The notes under the pieces: model-generated
The model's database searches: none
The model's input: only the letters and a program-made list of their open reading frames with translations
What the model was told of the DNA's origin: nothing
Shown: positions 10,149-19,155 of the stretch, piece after piece
Numbering within the stretch: position 1 is the stretch's first letter
Layout: every line of letters starts with the position of its first letter
Made by a program: the position numbers and the translations under genes
Source: Chroococcidiopsis sp. CCMEE 29
GTDB taxonomy: Bacteria > Cyanobacteriota > Cyanobacteriia > Cyanobacteriales > Chroococcidiopsidaceae
DNA: 64,000 nucleotides
Direction of reading: 5' to 3'
Assembly (NCBI RefSeq): GCF_023558375.1
Contig: NZ_CP083761.1
Coordinates: 1,539,001-1,603,000, forward strand

Positions 10149-10350
10149 CATTTTACAGTATTGAAAATTCAACTGAACAATGCGTCGAATTTACAATAAA
10201 ATTCTTTCCGAACAGCTATTGAGCAAAGATCGAGCTAGCCATTAACAGCTAGATTCATATGGAGAGTGCAGTAGGGATTAGAGAACACCCCATGCTTAAT
10301 AGTCCTTTCCCTATAGACAGTGGAAACCCTAGGATTGTAAAAATCTTGAA

Positions 10351-10388
10351 AAATGAGCTAGTAGACGAACAAGTCTACTAGCTCATTT
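10351..10388 (-). terminator. strong hairpin terminator after the methyltransferase gene
   Basis: Perfect 16-bp arms AAATGAGCTAGTAGAC and its complement enclose a 6-nt loop. It begins about 50 bp after the stop of the methyltransferase at 10439. On the minus strand the hairpin is followed by a T-rich tract (TTCAAGATTTTT), consistent with rho-independent termination and with copy b starting a new unit for metK. Confidence 0.8.
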
Positions 10389-10438
10389 ATTGGCAGCCGC
10401 ATCTTCAGGAAGGATCCTGTCGAGGAAAGTTACCCAAA

Positions 10439-11206
10439 CTATCCTATCGTCTTCACCAACTTCCTGGCAGGAGCACCATCTTTAACTACTTTTTGATTCT
10501 TCAGTACAACAATTAAATCTGTAAGTTCTGCATCAACCTTACCAAAACTTAGTACTTTAATTATTAGTTTAACTAATGACCATGCTGGACCAGCTATTCT
10601 GTGGTTTTCTCTAAAGTTTTTCTGATCTACACTTTCATGAAAACCAAAATATTCAACTGAAAATTCATTACTATAGGCAAACGCTTTTATGGATTCTAAA
10701 CCAATAAAAAACCTTAGGAATGTATGAAAAGGAGGATTGTCTTCTATTCCTGCTAGTTTTTTACCTAGAATATATCTGTATACCCAAATATGAAACTGGT
10801 GGGGAGTATACTTTGTTATTAAACCTTTAATTGAATAAACATTAGGAACTGCGACAACTATAATTCCATTCTCTTTGAGAGAGGCTAGGCAATTGGTAAG
10901 AGCTTTTTCTGGGTATTGAAGATGTTCTAAAACCCACCAGCAAACGATTAAGTCAAATTCTGAGTGTGGTAGATTGTAAGTTTGTATATCTCCCAAAATC
11001 TTTTCATTCAAGATGTCATTTCTTTGAAGCTGCTTTTCTGATATATCAATGCCTACCATATAAGTATTTTGTTGCAATTTAATGAAACTAGAAGAGCCAC
11101 AACCCACTTCAAGAACTTTTATGGATTCTCTATTACTCAGTAACTTCTTAACCACTAAACGGACTTGGTCAAGTTCTTCTTTAAATGTATTAGCTGCTTT
11201 ACTCAT
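10439..11206 (-). CDS. class I SAM-dependent methyltransferase
   Basis: Rossmann-fold methyltransferase. Motif I is VLEVGCGSSSF, motif II contains VGIDIS, and the WVLEHLQYPEKAL and VVAVPNVYSI segments fit the ubiquinone/menaquinone-type (Methyltransf_11) group. I chose the ATG giving MSKAANTF because AAGGAA lies 8 nt upstream; an ATG nine codons earlier lacks this. It has its own element copy (c) upstream and a strong terminator downstream, so it looks like a single-gene unit. Probable role: methylating a sugar or a glycan end. The substrate is inferred only from location. Confidence 0.85.
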   Translation of the reverse strand: MSKAANTFKEELDQVRLVVKKLLSNRESIKVLEVGCGSSSFIKLQQNTYMVGIDISEKQLQRNDILNEKILGDIQTYNLPHSEFDLIVCWWVLEHLQYPEKALTNCLASLKENGIIVVAVPNVYSIKGLITKYTPHQFHIWVYRYILGKKLAGIEDNPPFHTFLRFFIGLESIKAFAYSNEFSVEYFGFHESVDQKNFRENHRIAGPAWSLVKLIIKVLSFGKVDAELTDLIVVLKNQKVVKDGAPARKLVKTIG

Positions 11207-11404
11207 AAAATTTTCCTTGCAATGGTAAATCAACAGCAGAGCATAAGCTTATGTTCTTTATGAACTAGATTCTTAGCTATCTGAATTAGCAACTTGCATG
11301 TAACTTTGAATTACAAAATTTCTAGTTAGGAAACTAGCGGTGCAATCAAAGCTTAGACAGCTACATTCCTTCTTGAGTTGGCAATATACTATGCTGAGAG
11401 CAAA

Positions 11405-11440
11405 AATCTGGTCAATACAGATAAGTTCAGAAGTTTTATC
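11405..11440 (-). promoter_or_regulatory. conserved intergenic element, copy c
   Basis: It lies 199 bp upstream of the methyltransferase start. It has the full leader in gene orientation: element, a TATATT box, AAGGAATGTAGCTGTCTAAG, then CTAGTTTCCTAACTAG, which is itself a perfect inverted repeat (CTAGTT and AACTAG). A second half-site, AAGTTCGG, is 63 bp further upstream at 11486. Confidence 0.72.
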
Positions 11441-11526
11441 GTTCAATCTGCTCACAAAGTCAGACGAAGTTGAGCAAGAGCAGAAAAGTTCGGAAAATAG
11501 GTACCCTGTACTTACGACTGCAGACA

Positions 11527-12960
11527 TCACCGTGGAAGAGAACTACCTCCATTACCGGCGTTCGTTACGATGAGCACCACACTCTTTGCTGGCAGTGAAA
11601 CTATTGCCGAACCGCGTACAATTTTGGTGCTGCCTTTGTCGGCCATGTTTTCCGTACTAGTTGTCTGGTACTTGCGTAAATTTGTCCCTGCCAGACGCTT
11701 CACTGTAATTTTCTTGTTAGTCCAGGTATGGTTATTGAACAAGACGACCATAGATTTGGCTCCGTCAAAGGCTACCATATCAATATTTATGTCGTTGTTT
11801 GCTTTCAGATCCGGATCATTTGTTGTCAAATGCTTGACCACGTAACCTGGACGGACACTGTTCCACAACCTCTTGTAAATATCAAACCTCTGGGTTTTGG
11901 TCGGATTAGATGGATTACCATAAAGCAGAGTCTGCTCAGCATTATAAGATCCGGAACCGAGCCACCATCCCATCCACCATACCCAGTAGTTGTTCTTAAT
12001 GATTACCAAATCTCGCGCCAAATGACGCATCTCGTTAAGCGTCTTGTCTATTTGTGTTGACCCTACAGGAGCCGCCCACTCCGTCATCCAGAGATCCTTT
12101 CCCGTGCGGGCTGCAGCGTTGCTATATTGCTTCATGACATTTACGTCTTTCGTTCCCCAGGACCACTGGTGATACGTATGATGCGTAATGAAGCCAATTG
12201 CCTGATTGAGCTCGGCATCATTATAGAGGTCGGGAAGGCCAACTCCACCAAGGCGCTCCCAACTGCCATCCAAGGTAGCGCCTTCTGGACCGTGGATCTT
12301 GACGCTCTTTAATCCGTTGGCGTCGAAAGCGGCTCTCATCTTCTTAACAACCCGTTGAAACTGCTCTTTGGAATAAACGCACCCATCCCAATCCACTGCA
12401 GCGTCAGGCTCATTCTGAATGCTAAAGGCTACGGGTAGCCCGAGCCCTTTACTCTTGAGATATTTGAGAACCTTGACGTTATATCGAATGTAATCATCCT
12501 CTCGCTCGGGCTTGAGGCTGTTGGCGCTTCCGTCAGGACATTTTCCCTTCCATGTATTGCATTTCTTCATTGGTACTGGAGGGCTCCAAGTAGACGTAAA
12601 GTACTGGGCAATACCATTCTTCTTGGCAATCTGTAGATGCTTCACCAAAGTCCTATCGAGAAAGCTTGTATCCAAAGAGCCATTATCCAAAGCGTTATTA
12701 TAAGAGCCGTGAAAGATCCTGACTCGGATTAGCGTTATGCCTAATTCCTTATACAGGGCTTTCTGAATAGCCGGACTCTTAAGAATATCCTCTCCGGCAG
12801 GCCAATCTGGCCAGGCAGGGAAAACACCCCATCCTTTAATGGTTTGTTGAGGCTGGCTTGACACAGTAGCTTGATACTGAGCATTGGCGCGATCGCAGGA
12901 CGCGACAAGGAAAAATAGGACTAGGCACGACTGGAACACAAAGCGGGTTATCTTTCCCAT
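11527..12960 (-). CDS. secreted GH30-type glycoside hydrolase
   Basis: Endo-acting glycosidase of the GH30 clan A type, exported. The N terminus is a signal peptide of about 27 residues ending RANA; VASC inside it could alternatively be a lipoprotein box. The catalytic acid/base is in FSIQNEPD and the nucleophile in WMTEWAAP, in the right order about 125 residues apart. The start is the ATG with GAAGGAG 8 nt upstream; the longer open frame overlaps the upstream GT2. It overlaps that GT2 stop by 13 bp, so the two are translationally linked. In a synthesis operon it may trim or release polymer rather than degrade food glycans. Confidence 0.88.
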   Translation of the reverse strand: MGKITRFVFQSCLVLFFLVASCDRANAQYQATVSSQPQQTIKGWGVFPAWPDWPAGEDILKSPAIQKALYKELGITLIRVRIFHGSYNNALDNGSLDTSFLDRTLVKHLQIAKKNGIAQYFTSTWSPPVPMKKCNTWKGKCPDGSANSLKPEREDDYIRYNVKVLKYLKSKGLGLPVAFSIQNEPDAAVDWDGCVYSKEQFQRVVKKMRAAFDANGLKSVKIHGPEGATLDGSWERLGGVGLPDLYNDAELNQAIGFITHHTYHQWSWGTKDVNVMKQYSNAAARTGKDLWMTEWAAPVGSTQIDKTLNEMRHLARDLVIIKNNYWVWWMGWWLGSGSYNAEQTLLYGNPSNPTKTQRFDIYKRLWNSVRPGYVVKHLTTNDPDLKANNDINIDMVAFDGAKSMVVLFNNHTWTNKKITVKRLAGTNLRKYQTTSTENMADKGSTKIVRGSAIVSLPAKSVVLIVTNAGNGGSSLPR

Positions 12961-13982
12961 AATCTTTTCTCCTTCTGGAGAATCCGGCGCTTTTGGGTAG
13001 CTCCTGTCACTTTTAGAGCCATAGTCTCCATTTGGTAGTAAAGGTTCTGGGGCATGAGCCAGAGCGCATAGGCAGCAGCTAAGGTTAGAAGTGTACGACG
13101 CGGCTCCTCCAGTAGGATGCGCCAGTGGGTAGCTAAGGCTCGATGGATCATTTCTACCGCCATTAAGCCTTCTTTCAGGCTTACTGCCCTGCGGGCTACA
13201 AATCTTAGCTGATAGGCTCTGGCTGGATTTTTCCACTGATCAATTGATTCTGGAGCGTAGGAGCTTACTTTTTCAATTATTTTTTCCGTAGTTTCCAACT
13301 GCTTGAGCATCTTAGCTGATAGCCCTCCTGAGTTCACCCGATATAGAGTCAGGGCTTCAGGAATTCCCTCAATTTGCCATGGAGTCTGAATTGCAATCCG
13401 TAACCAACATTCAGTGTCTTCGGAATGGCGTAACTGCTCATCAAAATAAAAATTTTCTATACTGTCGTAAAGATTACTTTGAAACTTAATGGTCTCAAAA
13501 ACTTCTTTACGTATGACTGGAGTTGAGCCATTGCCAATCGGATTACGGCGGATTATATAGGGGGGAGTAATTCTTGTAATCTTAGCCATCTGATAAATTC
13601 CTAGGGGTTTTCCGGCTTCATCGATAAAAGCAGAGTAGCTAAAACTAACCCCTATAGCGGTTGAATCGTTCAGATGATTAACGTGCTTTTCCAGCTTTTC
13701 TGGCAACCAAAGATCGTCCCCATCTAAAAAAGCCAAATACTCTCCTTGAGCATGGCGAATACCAGTATTTCTAGCTGCAGATGGTCCCCGATTCGTCTGA
13801 CGAATAATCTTAACTCTAGGGTCTGTAAATCCTTGACAAATTTCTATACTCCGATCGGGAGAGCCATCATCAATAATCAGTAGTTCAAAGTTTTCGTAGG
13901 TTTGCTTAAGAACAGACTGCACTGTACCAGCAATATATTTCTCAACTCCATAGACTGGAATGATGACCGAAACTTTTTTCAT
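12948..13982 (-). CDS. GT2 family glycosyltransferase
   Basis: Family 2 glycosyltransferase of 344 residues: VSVIIPVYGVEKYI at the start, LLIIDDGSPDRS, and the DXD-type FLDGDDLWLPEKL. The C-terminal third (from about residue 250) is basic and helical (LLEEPRRTLLTLAAAYALWL) and probably lies on the inner membrane. It is closely similar to its upstream neighbour (14027) including that tail, so the pair probably arose by duplication. It is the middle gene of a GT2-GT2-GH30 unit driven from element copy d. Confidence 0.9.
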   Translation of the reverse strand: MKKVSVIIPVYGVEKYIAGTVQSVLKQTYENFELLIIDDGSPDRSIEICQGFTDPRVKIIRQTNRGPSAARNTGIRHAQGEYLAFLDGDDLWLPEKLEKHVNHLNDSTAIGVSFSYSAFIDEAGKPLGIYQMAKITRITPPYIIRRNPIGNGSTPVIRKEVFETIKFQSNLYDSIENFYFDEQLRHSEDTECWLRIAIQTPWQIEGIPEALTLYRVNSGGLSAKMLKQLETTEKIIEKVSSYAPESIDQWKNPARAYQLRFVARRAVSLKEGLMAVEMIHRALATHWRILLEEPRRTLLTLAAAYALWLMPQNLYYQMETMALKVTGATQKRRILQKEKRLWER

Positions 13983-14026
13983 CTTGCAGTCCGCCTTCTC
14001 AGTTATAGACGCTCTGTAGCTCTGTA

Positions 14027-14998
14027 CTATTGCTTGTTTTGATAAAGTATGTTGATGCTTTTGTTTCTCAAACTTAAGCCTCTGAGTAAATGCCCGCCGT
14101 AAACTGCCATAGCTCTTAGAAGAGTTTGACGCGGTTTCTTAAGAATTAATTTCCAGTCTGATTGCAAGGCACGGGTCATAAAATCTACACCTACTTGTGA
14201 AGGTAAGCCCAGGCGAAAGGCTCGTCTGGCCAGGTATTGTAAATTACTTGCCCGCGCTAGAGAGTAGTGCTGATTGACCAGTTCGGGCGCATATTCTCTA
14301 GCTTTATTAACGAATCGATTCCAACCTTCTTCCATACGGTAAAGGTCTGAAGAGAGCCCTGTTTTGTTAGTGCGATACCACACTAAAACTTGAGCAATAC
14401 CCTCAATTTGCCACTGGGTACTAAACATGACTCGGAAGAGCCACTCAGTGTCTTCTGAGTAGCTCATATCCTCATCAAAAACCCCAACCTGTTCAAAAAC
14501 TTCACGGCGAACGACCCAATTAGAAGTGGTTGAAGTCGGGTCTCCGTAGAAGAAATCTTGGGATGTAAGACCAGTTAAACGAGCAGTAGAGTATTGGCCA
14601 GTGTGCGTCCCATCTTGATTTACGAACTCTACTCGACCAAAGTTCACTCCCACGCTAGAGTGCGAGTTTAAATGCTCAACCTGGGCAGCTAGTTTATCCG
14701 GCAACCATTGATCGTCAGCATCAAGGAAAGCTACTAACTTACCTTGAGTCATCTGAATACCTACATTGCGAGCAGCAGATACACCTTTGTTTGCTTGGGA
14801 AAAGAGTCGTAGCCTACTATCTTGTTGGCAATAACGCTTAGCAATGCTAACAGTACTGTCCGTGGAGCCATCATCAACAATTAGTAGCTCAAAGTCTGTA
14901 AAAGTCTGTGCTAGTACAGATTCAAGTGCTTCAGAAATAAATAAGGAAGCATTGTAAGCTGGAACAATAACTGAGACAATTGGACTTAAATATTTCAT
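14027..14998 (-). CDS. GT2 family glycosyltransferase
   Basis: Family 2 glycosyltransferase, 323 residues, with VSVIVPAYNASLFI, LLIVDDGSTDST and the DXD segment FLDADDQWLPDKL. The C-terminal helix region LQSDWKLILKKPRQTLLRAM matches that of the next gene. It is the first gene after element copy d (206 bp upstream) and precedes another GT2 by 44 bp. Donor sugar unknown; the NEX-type ending of related enzymes cannot fix it from sequence alone. Confidence 0.9.
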   Translation of the reverse strand: MKYLSPIVSVIVPAYNASLFISEALESVLAQTFTDFELLIVDDGSTDSTVSIAKRYCQQDSRLRLFSQANKGVSAARNVGIQMTQGKLVAFLDADDQWLPDKLAAQVEHLNSHSSVGVNFGRVEFVNQDGTHTGQYSTARLTGLTSQDFFYGDPTSTTSNWVVRREVFEQVGVFDEDMSYSEDTEWLFRVMFSTQWQIEGIAQVLVWYRTNKTGLSSDLYRMEEGWNRFVNKAREYAPELVNQHYSLARASNLQYLARRAFRLGLPSQVGVDFMTRALQSDWKLILKKPRQTLLRAMAVYGGHLLRGLSLRNKSINILYQNKQ

Positions 14999-15203
14999 AC
15001 AGTGGCTCAGTTAAGTTTTTAGGGCAATTTGTTTATTTATCTAAGGCAAATTAAATAACCACCTCACTGCTACTTCTAAAATAGAATTGCTATTGGTAAC
15101 TATTTAGCTTTAAAGCCTAAAATCTGTCAGTAAACTAATGAGAAATTAAAACCTAGATAGCTAAATTTAACTTTGGAACTTCAATATGCTCTTTCAAAAA
15201 CCA

Positions 15204-15240
15204 AACGTTGTCGATATAGAAAAGTTCAGAAGTTTTACAG
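15204..15240 (-). promoter_or_regulatory. conserved intergenic element, copy d
   Basis: It is 206 bp upstream of the GT2-GT2-GH30 unit. It has one extra base in the AACGTTGTCG segment compared with the other copies. In gene orientation it is followed by GAGCATATTGAAG and AATTTAGCTATCTAGG, the shared leader blocks. A second half-site AAGTTCAG is at 15266, 44 bp further upstream. Confidence 0.72.
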
Positions 15241-15436
15241 CCACCACCTCAAAAAAGGTCATGCTAAGTTCAGCAACAGTTTAGGTTCCCATGTGAAAAC
15301 CTTGTCTGGTCGCATTTGCCTTAGCGTGCTCTTGACATTCAACGTGCCATCTACTGATAAGCGCTTCCGACTATCCCCTACATTTATCAAACTTATCAAG
15401 ATAGCAACCGGAGTTCTCCTTGAGGAAGACAGTTCG

Positions 15437-16462
15437 CTACCGGGGTAAGTTGTTATTACGCTTATTCAAAAGCCATTTCTGGGTAAATACACCCATAAAG
15501 TTATCGCCACCGAGAAGATTGTAGTTTTTGTCAACCATCACTGGCTGGTAATCCCAATCGTAAATCCACGCAGCCCAGCTAATATTGGGATGAACTTTAT
15601 CAAGGAAGTTTTTTATATTTGCTCCAAATCCGGACGTAGTCCCGTCGTACACAGCCCCAATAGCATTTTTGTCATGTGAGTAGCCCCATTCTGTCATAAA
15701 CACAGGAACCGACTTAGCAGCAGCACCAAAAACACTTTCCCAGGTACGTGGGTGATGTTGAGGATATATGTGGATGGTGTAGACGAGATTTTTACCTTTG
15801 AAGGGACTTTTAGGAGCATATCTTGTAAATCGAGACCATTGAGGAGAGCCTACAAGGATAATATTATTTGGTGCATGAGAGCGAATAAGATCTACCCATG
15901 GCTGAGCCCACACCTTCCAAGTGTTCCAATCATATGGAGTAACCGGCTCGTTAAAAACTTCATATATTACATTTGGAACGTCTTTGAACTTTGGAGTAAC
16001 ATAACTCCAGAAGCTCCGTACCAATGAGTCGACTTCTGCAGTATTATAGACTCCGCCATAATGCCAATCTATAATTACGTACACTCCCTTGGAAATGCAG
16101 TAGTCAACCGCTGGCTTGAGGTATGAGTTGAAGTACTTATCAGGCTCTGCTTTAAAATGAAAGGGATTAGCTGGGATGCGGATTACTTTAGAGTAGAGCC
16201 CCTTCCCTCCGTCAGTCATCTTATTAACGGAAAAAGGGATTCCAGGTCTGGCAGTTACAAGATGAAATGGGTCAGGAGTTGAGACCCCACGTAGTACTAC
16301 CTTGTTCCCCCGAGGATCTTTAAGCCAATTGCCATCTACATGAAGCCATGGAACTGCGTGGGTTGTCTTACCTACTCCCGAGCACAATCCTAGGTATAAA
16401 GCTAGGCATAAAGCTACAAAGAACAAGATCACCCTACTTACACTTACAATTCTTAACTGCAT
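15437..16462 (-). CDS. secreted or membrane-anchored GH5-type glycoside hydrolase
   Basis: Cellulase-superfamily (GH5) endoglycosidase of 341 residues. A hydrophobic segment at residues 9-30 is a signal peptide or anchor. The mature domain starts near WLHVDGNWLKDPRGNKVVLRG, the usual GH5 entry strand. Catalytic acid/base is in VIYEVFNEPV and the nucleophile in VFMTEWGYS. It is the last gene of the unit GT4-Wzz-Wzy-GT2-Wzy-GH5 led by element copy e. Like the GH30, a glycosidase placed in a polymerase operon suggests length control or release of the polymer outside the inner membrane. Confidence 0.88.
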   Translation of the reverse strand: MQLRIVSVSRVILFFVALCLALYLGLCSGVGKTTHAVPWLHVDGNWLKDPRGNKVVLRGVSTPDPFHLVTARPGIPFSVNKMTDGGKGLYSKVIRIPANPFHFKAEPDKYFNSYLKPAVDYCISKGVYVIIDWHYGGVYNTAEVDSLVRSFWSYVTPKFKDVPNVIYEVFNEPVTPYDWNTWKVWAQPWVDLIRSHAPNNIILVGSPQWSRFTRYAPKSPFKGKNLVYTIHIYPQHHPRTWESVFGAAAKSVPVFMTEWGYSHDKNAIGAVYDGTTSGFGANIKNFLDKVHPNISWAAWIYDWDYQPVMVDKNYNLLGGDNFMGVFTQKWLLNKRNNNLPR

Positions 16463-16617
16463 CTTTCTTCACGCTCACAAGTAGCAGAGTGTTAACGGCT
16501 CGAGAACAACAACCCAGCCTATACTGACCCAAAATTAAACTAATGTGAAATAGAGTCAGACGTAGTACTTGGTAACCCTAATTACACGCACAGAAAGGTA
16601 GTAACTATCTTAATTAA

Positions 16618-17949
16618 CTATTCGCTTCTGAGTACGAGGTTTCTCTCATTCGTGACAACAGAGACAGATGCTGGAACTTCTTCTTTAAGTGCAATACCTA
16701 TCATTAATAAACCAGGCCAGTAGATGTAAGCTAGCTGATCTAACTCTTCGACAAAAGAAAAGAAAAAGAAAGCCAATAGTATACTTAAACCCGCCTTAGC
16801 CGTTGGGCTCTTCTGAGCCTTGTTCAGTAAACTCATAAAGCTCCATATAAAAGGAACTGCGAAAGCAATGAAGCCTACCAGTCCTTTAGTGTATAGAAGA
16901 TTAACCCAGGTACCGCAGCCGCCAGTGCCAAGAAAGATTCTTCCAACAAATTCAAGTGACGGTCCTACAAATAATGGCTCTGACAAGTTAGGAGTGCCAT
17001 GTCCCCAGATAGGCGCTTCGTTCCACCACCTGTCCAAGGATATACGAATCGAGGCCAGTCTAACGCTCGAAGAGCTTGCTCTAGTACTGTTGAATAACTC
17101 CGTAGATGTTCCAAGGAGATTGATCAACTGGGTGGCAAAAATACCTGTAAGAAAACATCCAATACTTGATGTGAGATGTAGAACAGGTCGGGTAAAGTTT
17201 GTCAAAATCCATGTTAGTAATATAGTGATAGGGAAGCATAATATTGCTGACCGGGAATATGGGGTGATAACCATGGCAATGGCACCAGCCATGCCCATTA
17301 AGCGCCAATTTCTGTTAGATTCTTGACATACAATGAAGAAATAAATTATTCCTACAAATGCCATATTAGGTGGCCAAGGAGCAAAGAATGGCAGGCGGGG
17401 TATGTTAGGATTTTGATAATCAACCATGTAGAGAACTACATCATAAAGTTGGGGAGAATTACCTCCGAGCTTGTATAGTGGAGACAAATACAAACGGGAA
17501 GGTAAGTTCAAAAAAAATGCTAGGTAACCAATCAGCATATAAACTAAACTCTGCAAGCAAAGAATGCAGGCTGCTCGGTAAAGCAATTGCTTTCGAATAT
17601 TAAGTAAACCAATTAGAGGAAATAATCCCCATAGAGCTATTTCCCTGCTCCATTTTAATATTGACTTAATTAATCTAATTGTACCTAGCTCAAAGTTACC
17701 ATGGGCAACAATTAGAGCAAACAACATAATGATTATGGAACTAATCCACAACCAGGTGGCAAAAGGAATAGTAATTTCTTTGCCAACAAAATTATCTTTT
17801 GTTTGTCCCCAAAGTTGTTTGTACAGGTATAGCACTAGTAGCCAAGCAATCATAGGTAAAACGAACGCTTGCGCTCCAAGAAAATAAAGACCATATGTGG
17901 TAATAATTGAGTACCAAATCAGACGTTCTTCAAAGTTATGAGGTTTCAT
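16618..17949 (-). CDS. O-antigen ligase/polymerase-like membrane protein (Wzy type), paralogue 2
   Basis: Polytopic protein with about ten to twelve hydrophobic helices and one large periplasmic loop (about residues 290-350) containing WWNEAPIWGHGT, typical of the Wzy/WaaL superfamily. It would polymerise lipid-linked repeats on the periplasmic face. It is a paralogue of the gene at 19156: both open with MKP-N/Q-FEER, share GAQ-LVLYL, the WWNEAPIWGH loop and the YIYWPGL/AL C terminus. I used the second of two adjacent ATGs by alignment with that paralogue. Two polymerases in one unit suggest two linkages or two polymers. Confidence 0.85.
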   Translation of the reverse strand: MKPHNFEERLIWYSIITTYGLYFLGAQAFVLPMIAWLLVLYLYKQLWGQTKDNFVGKEITIPFATWLWISSIIIMLFALIVAHGNFELGTIRLIKSILKWSREIALWGLFPLIGLLNIRKQLLYRAACILCLQSLVYMLIGYLAFFLNLPSRLYLSPLYKLGGNSPQLYDVVLYMVDYQNPNIPRLPFFAPWPPNMAFVGIIYFFIVCQESNRNWRLMGMAGAIAMVITPYSRSAILCFPITILLTWILTNFTRPVLHLTSSIGCFLTGIFATQLINLLGTSTELFNSTRASSSSVRLASIRISLDRWWNEAPIWGHGTPNLSEPLFVGPSLEFVGRIFLGTGGCGTWVNLLYTKGLVGFIAFAVPFIWSFMSLLNKAQKSPTAKAGLSILLAFFFFSFVEELDQLAYIYWPGLLMIGIALKEEVPASVSVVTNERNLVLRSE

Positions 17950-18126
17950 CATTTCGGTGCAATTCCACTCCTATAAAGCATCATAAACATTCTAAATAAA
18001 GGCTTTTAAGACTTAGGAAGTGTATCCTAATGTACTCAAGAAGCCATGGTCGCTCATACGATTATGGCAGTAAAGAACCTAGAGCAGGAACACAGATAGA
18101 CAACAGTTTTAATTTAAGCCAGTATT

Positions 18127-19086
18127 TTAAATTGGTACCATGGGGAATTTTCTACCAATAAATCGTATAAAATGCGTGGCTATTTGATATGGAAACAATT
18201 GAATTAATATTACTTTTAAAATTAAACGTTGAGTTTCTTTTTTTAATAAGATTTTTGGATATAACTGAATTGATTTTTTTAGTTTATTAATAGCTTGCTT
18301 AGTCCCCTTACTATTGGTGTCATACTCTAAATACAGCTTTGCAATGAAGCGAAAATAATTCGCCATTGACTGATTCTTAAGAACTTTTAACTCTGTCGGG
18401 GCAGCCTGAAATGCTCTTTCAATTACAGTAAAAATAGCTTTTTCCATTACATTTATTTTGGCTGTCATTGAGTTCTGAGACTTACGGTAGAGGATTTGAT
18501 ACTTAGGAACTACAGCAAAAGGACACAGAGCTGCTAAGCGTATGTTATAATCCCAATCTTCAGCAGATTTAAGTAAAGGATCGAACTCTCCAGCAGATTC
18601 AATAAATTGCCTACGAACGAGAATGTTTGACCCACTAGAAATAAAGTTATTAACTAATAACTGAGGATAGACATCTCCGTCAAAAAATGAGGGTTCTTGT
18701 GCATATATAAGTTGTCCCTTATCGTTGATAAAAGCTGTCCAACTATAGACAACTCCTGCTTCTTGGTGTTGTTGTAAAGCTGCTATTTGTAGCTCTAGCT
18801 TATCTGGCGTCCATAAATCATCTGCATCAATAAATGTAATAAACTCTCCATTAGCATGGGCTATACCGCGGTTACGAGCCACTGGTAGCCCTCCATTTTC
18901 ATATGAAAAAATCTTCAGCCGAGGATCTACAATTGTATTGATTAGTTCTACAGTTTTATCGGTTGAACCATCATTTATGACAATCAATTCAAAATTTGAA
19001 AAAGTTTGTTTTTGAACTGAATGGATTGTTTCTAAAATTGTTTTCTCGGCATTGTATGCAGGAACAATAACAGATATAGCGGTCAT
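18127..19086 (-). CDS. GT2 family glycosyltransferase
   Basis: Family 2 enzyme: ISVIVPAYNAEKTI, LIVINDGSTDKT, and the metal-binding FIDADDLWTPDKLE. The C terminus carries a basic, hydrophobic tail (LLKKETQRLILKVILIQLF). The start is the ATG giving MTAISV; a GTG four codons upstream is possible. It sits between the two Wzy-like genes. The DNA is more AT-rich than that of the flanking metabolic genes. Confidence 0.9.
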   Translation of the reverse strand: MTAISVIVPAYNAEKTILETIHSVQKQTFSNFELIVINDGSTDKTVELINTIVDPRLKIFSYENGGLPVARNRGIAHANGEFITFIDADDLWTPDKLELQIAALQQHQEAGVVYSWTAFINDKGQLIYAQEPSFFDGDVYPQLLVNNFISSGSNILVRRQFIESAGEFDPLLKSAEDWDYNIRLAALCPFAVVPKYQILYRKSQNSMTAKINVMEKAIFTVIERAFQAAPTELKVLKNQSMANYFRFIAKLYLEYDTNSKGTKQAINKLKKSIQLYPKILLKKETQRLILKVILIQLFPYQIATHFIRFIGRKFPMVPI

Positions 19087-19155
19087 AAAAATACCCACAA
19101 AAAAATTGTTAAACCCTAGTTTAGAAACTATATTTATTCTAATTAACTAAGTGTT

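Larger units (their letters stand above)
9862..10438. other. 577-bp intergenic region upstream of metK
   Basis: It contains element copy b at 10113-10148 and a strong hairpin terminator at 10351-10388 for the upstream methyltransferase. The AT-rich 9910-10080 stretch should hold the metK promoter and leader, but I see no SAM or SAH riboswitch core in it. Confidence 0.6.

Noticed and set aside
11570-12703. Several plus-strand ORFs of 60-110 codons opposite the GH30 gene, and similar ones elsewhere
   Set aside because: They are antisense to well-supported genes and show no family pattern.
11527-15450. GH30 and GH5 proteins both ending in Leu-Pro-Arg after a Gly/Asn/Ser-rich stretch
   Set aside because: Only three shared residues; too short to argue for a sorting signal.
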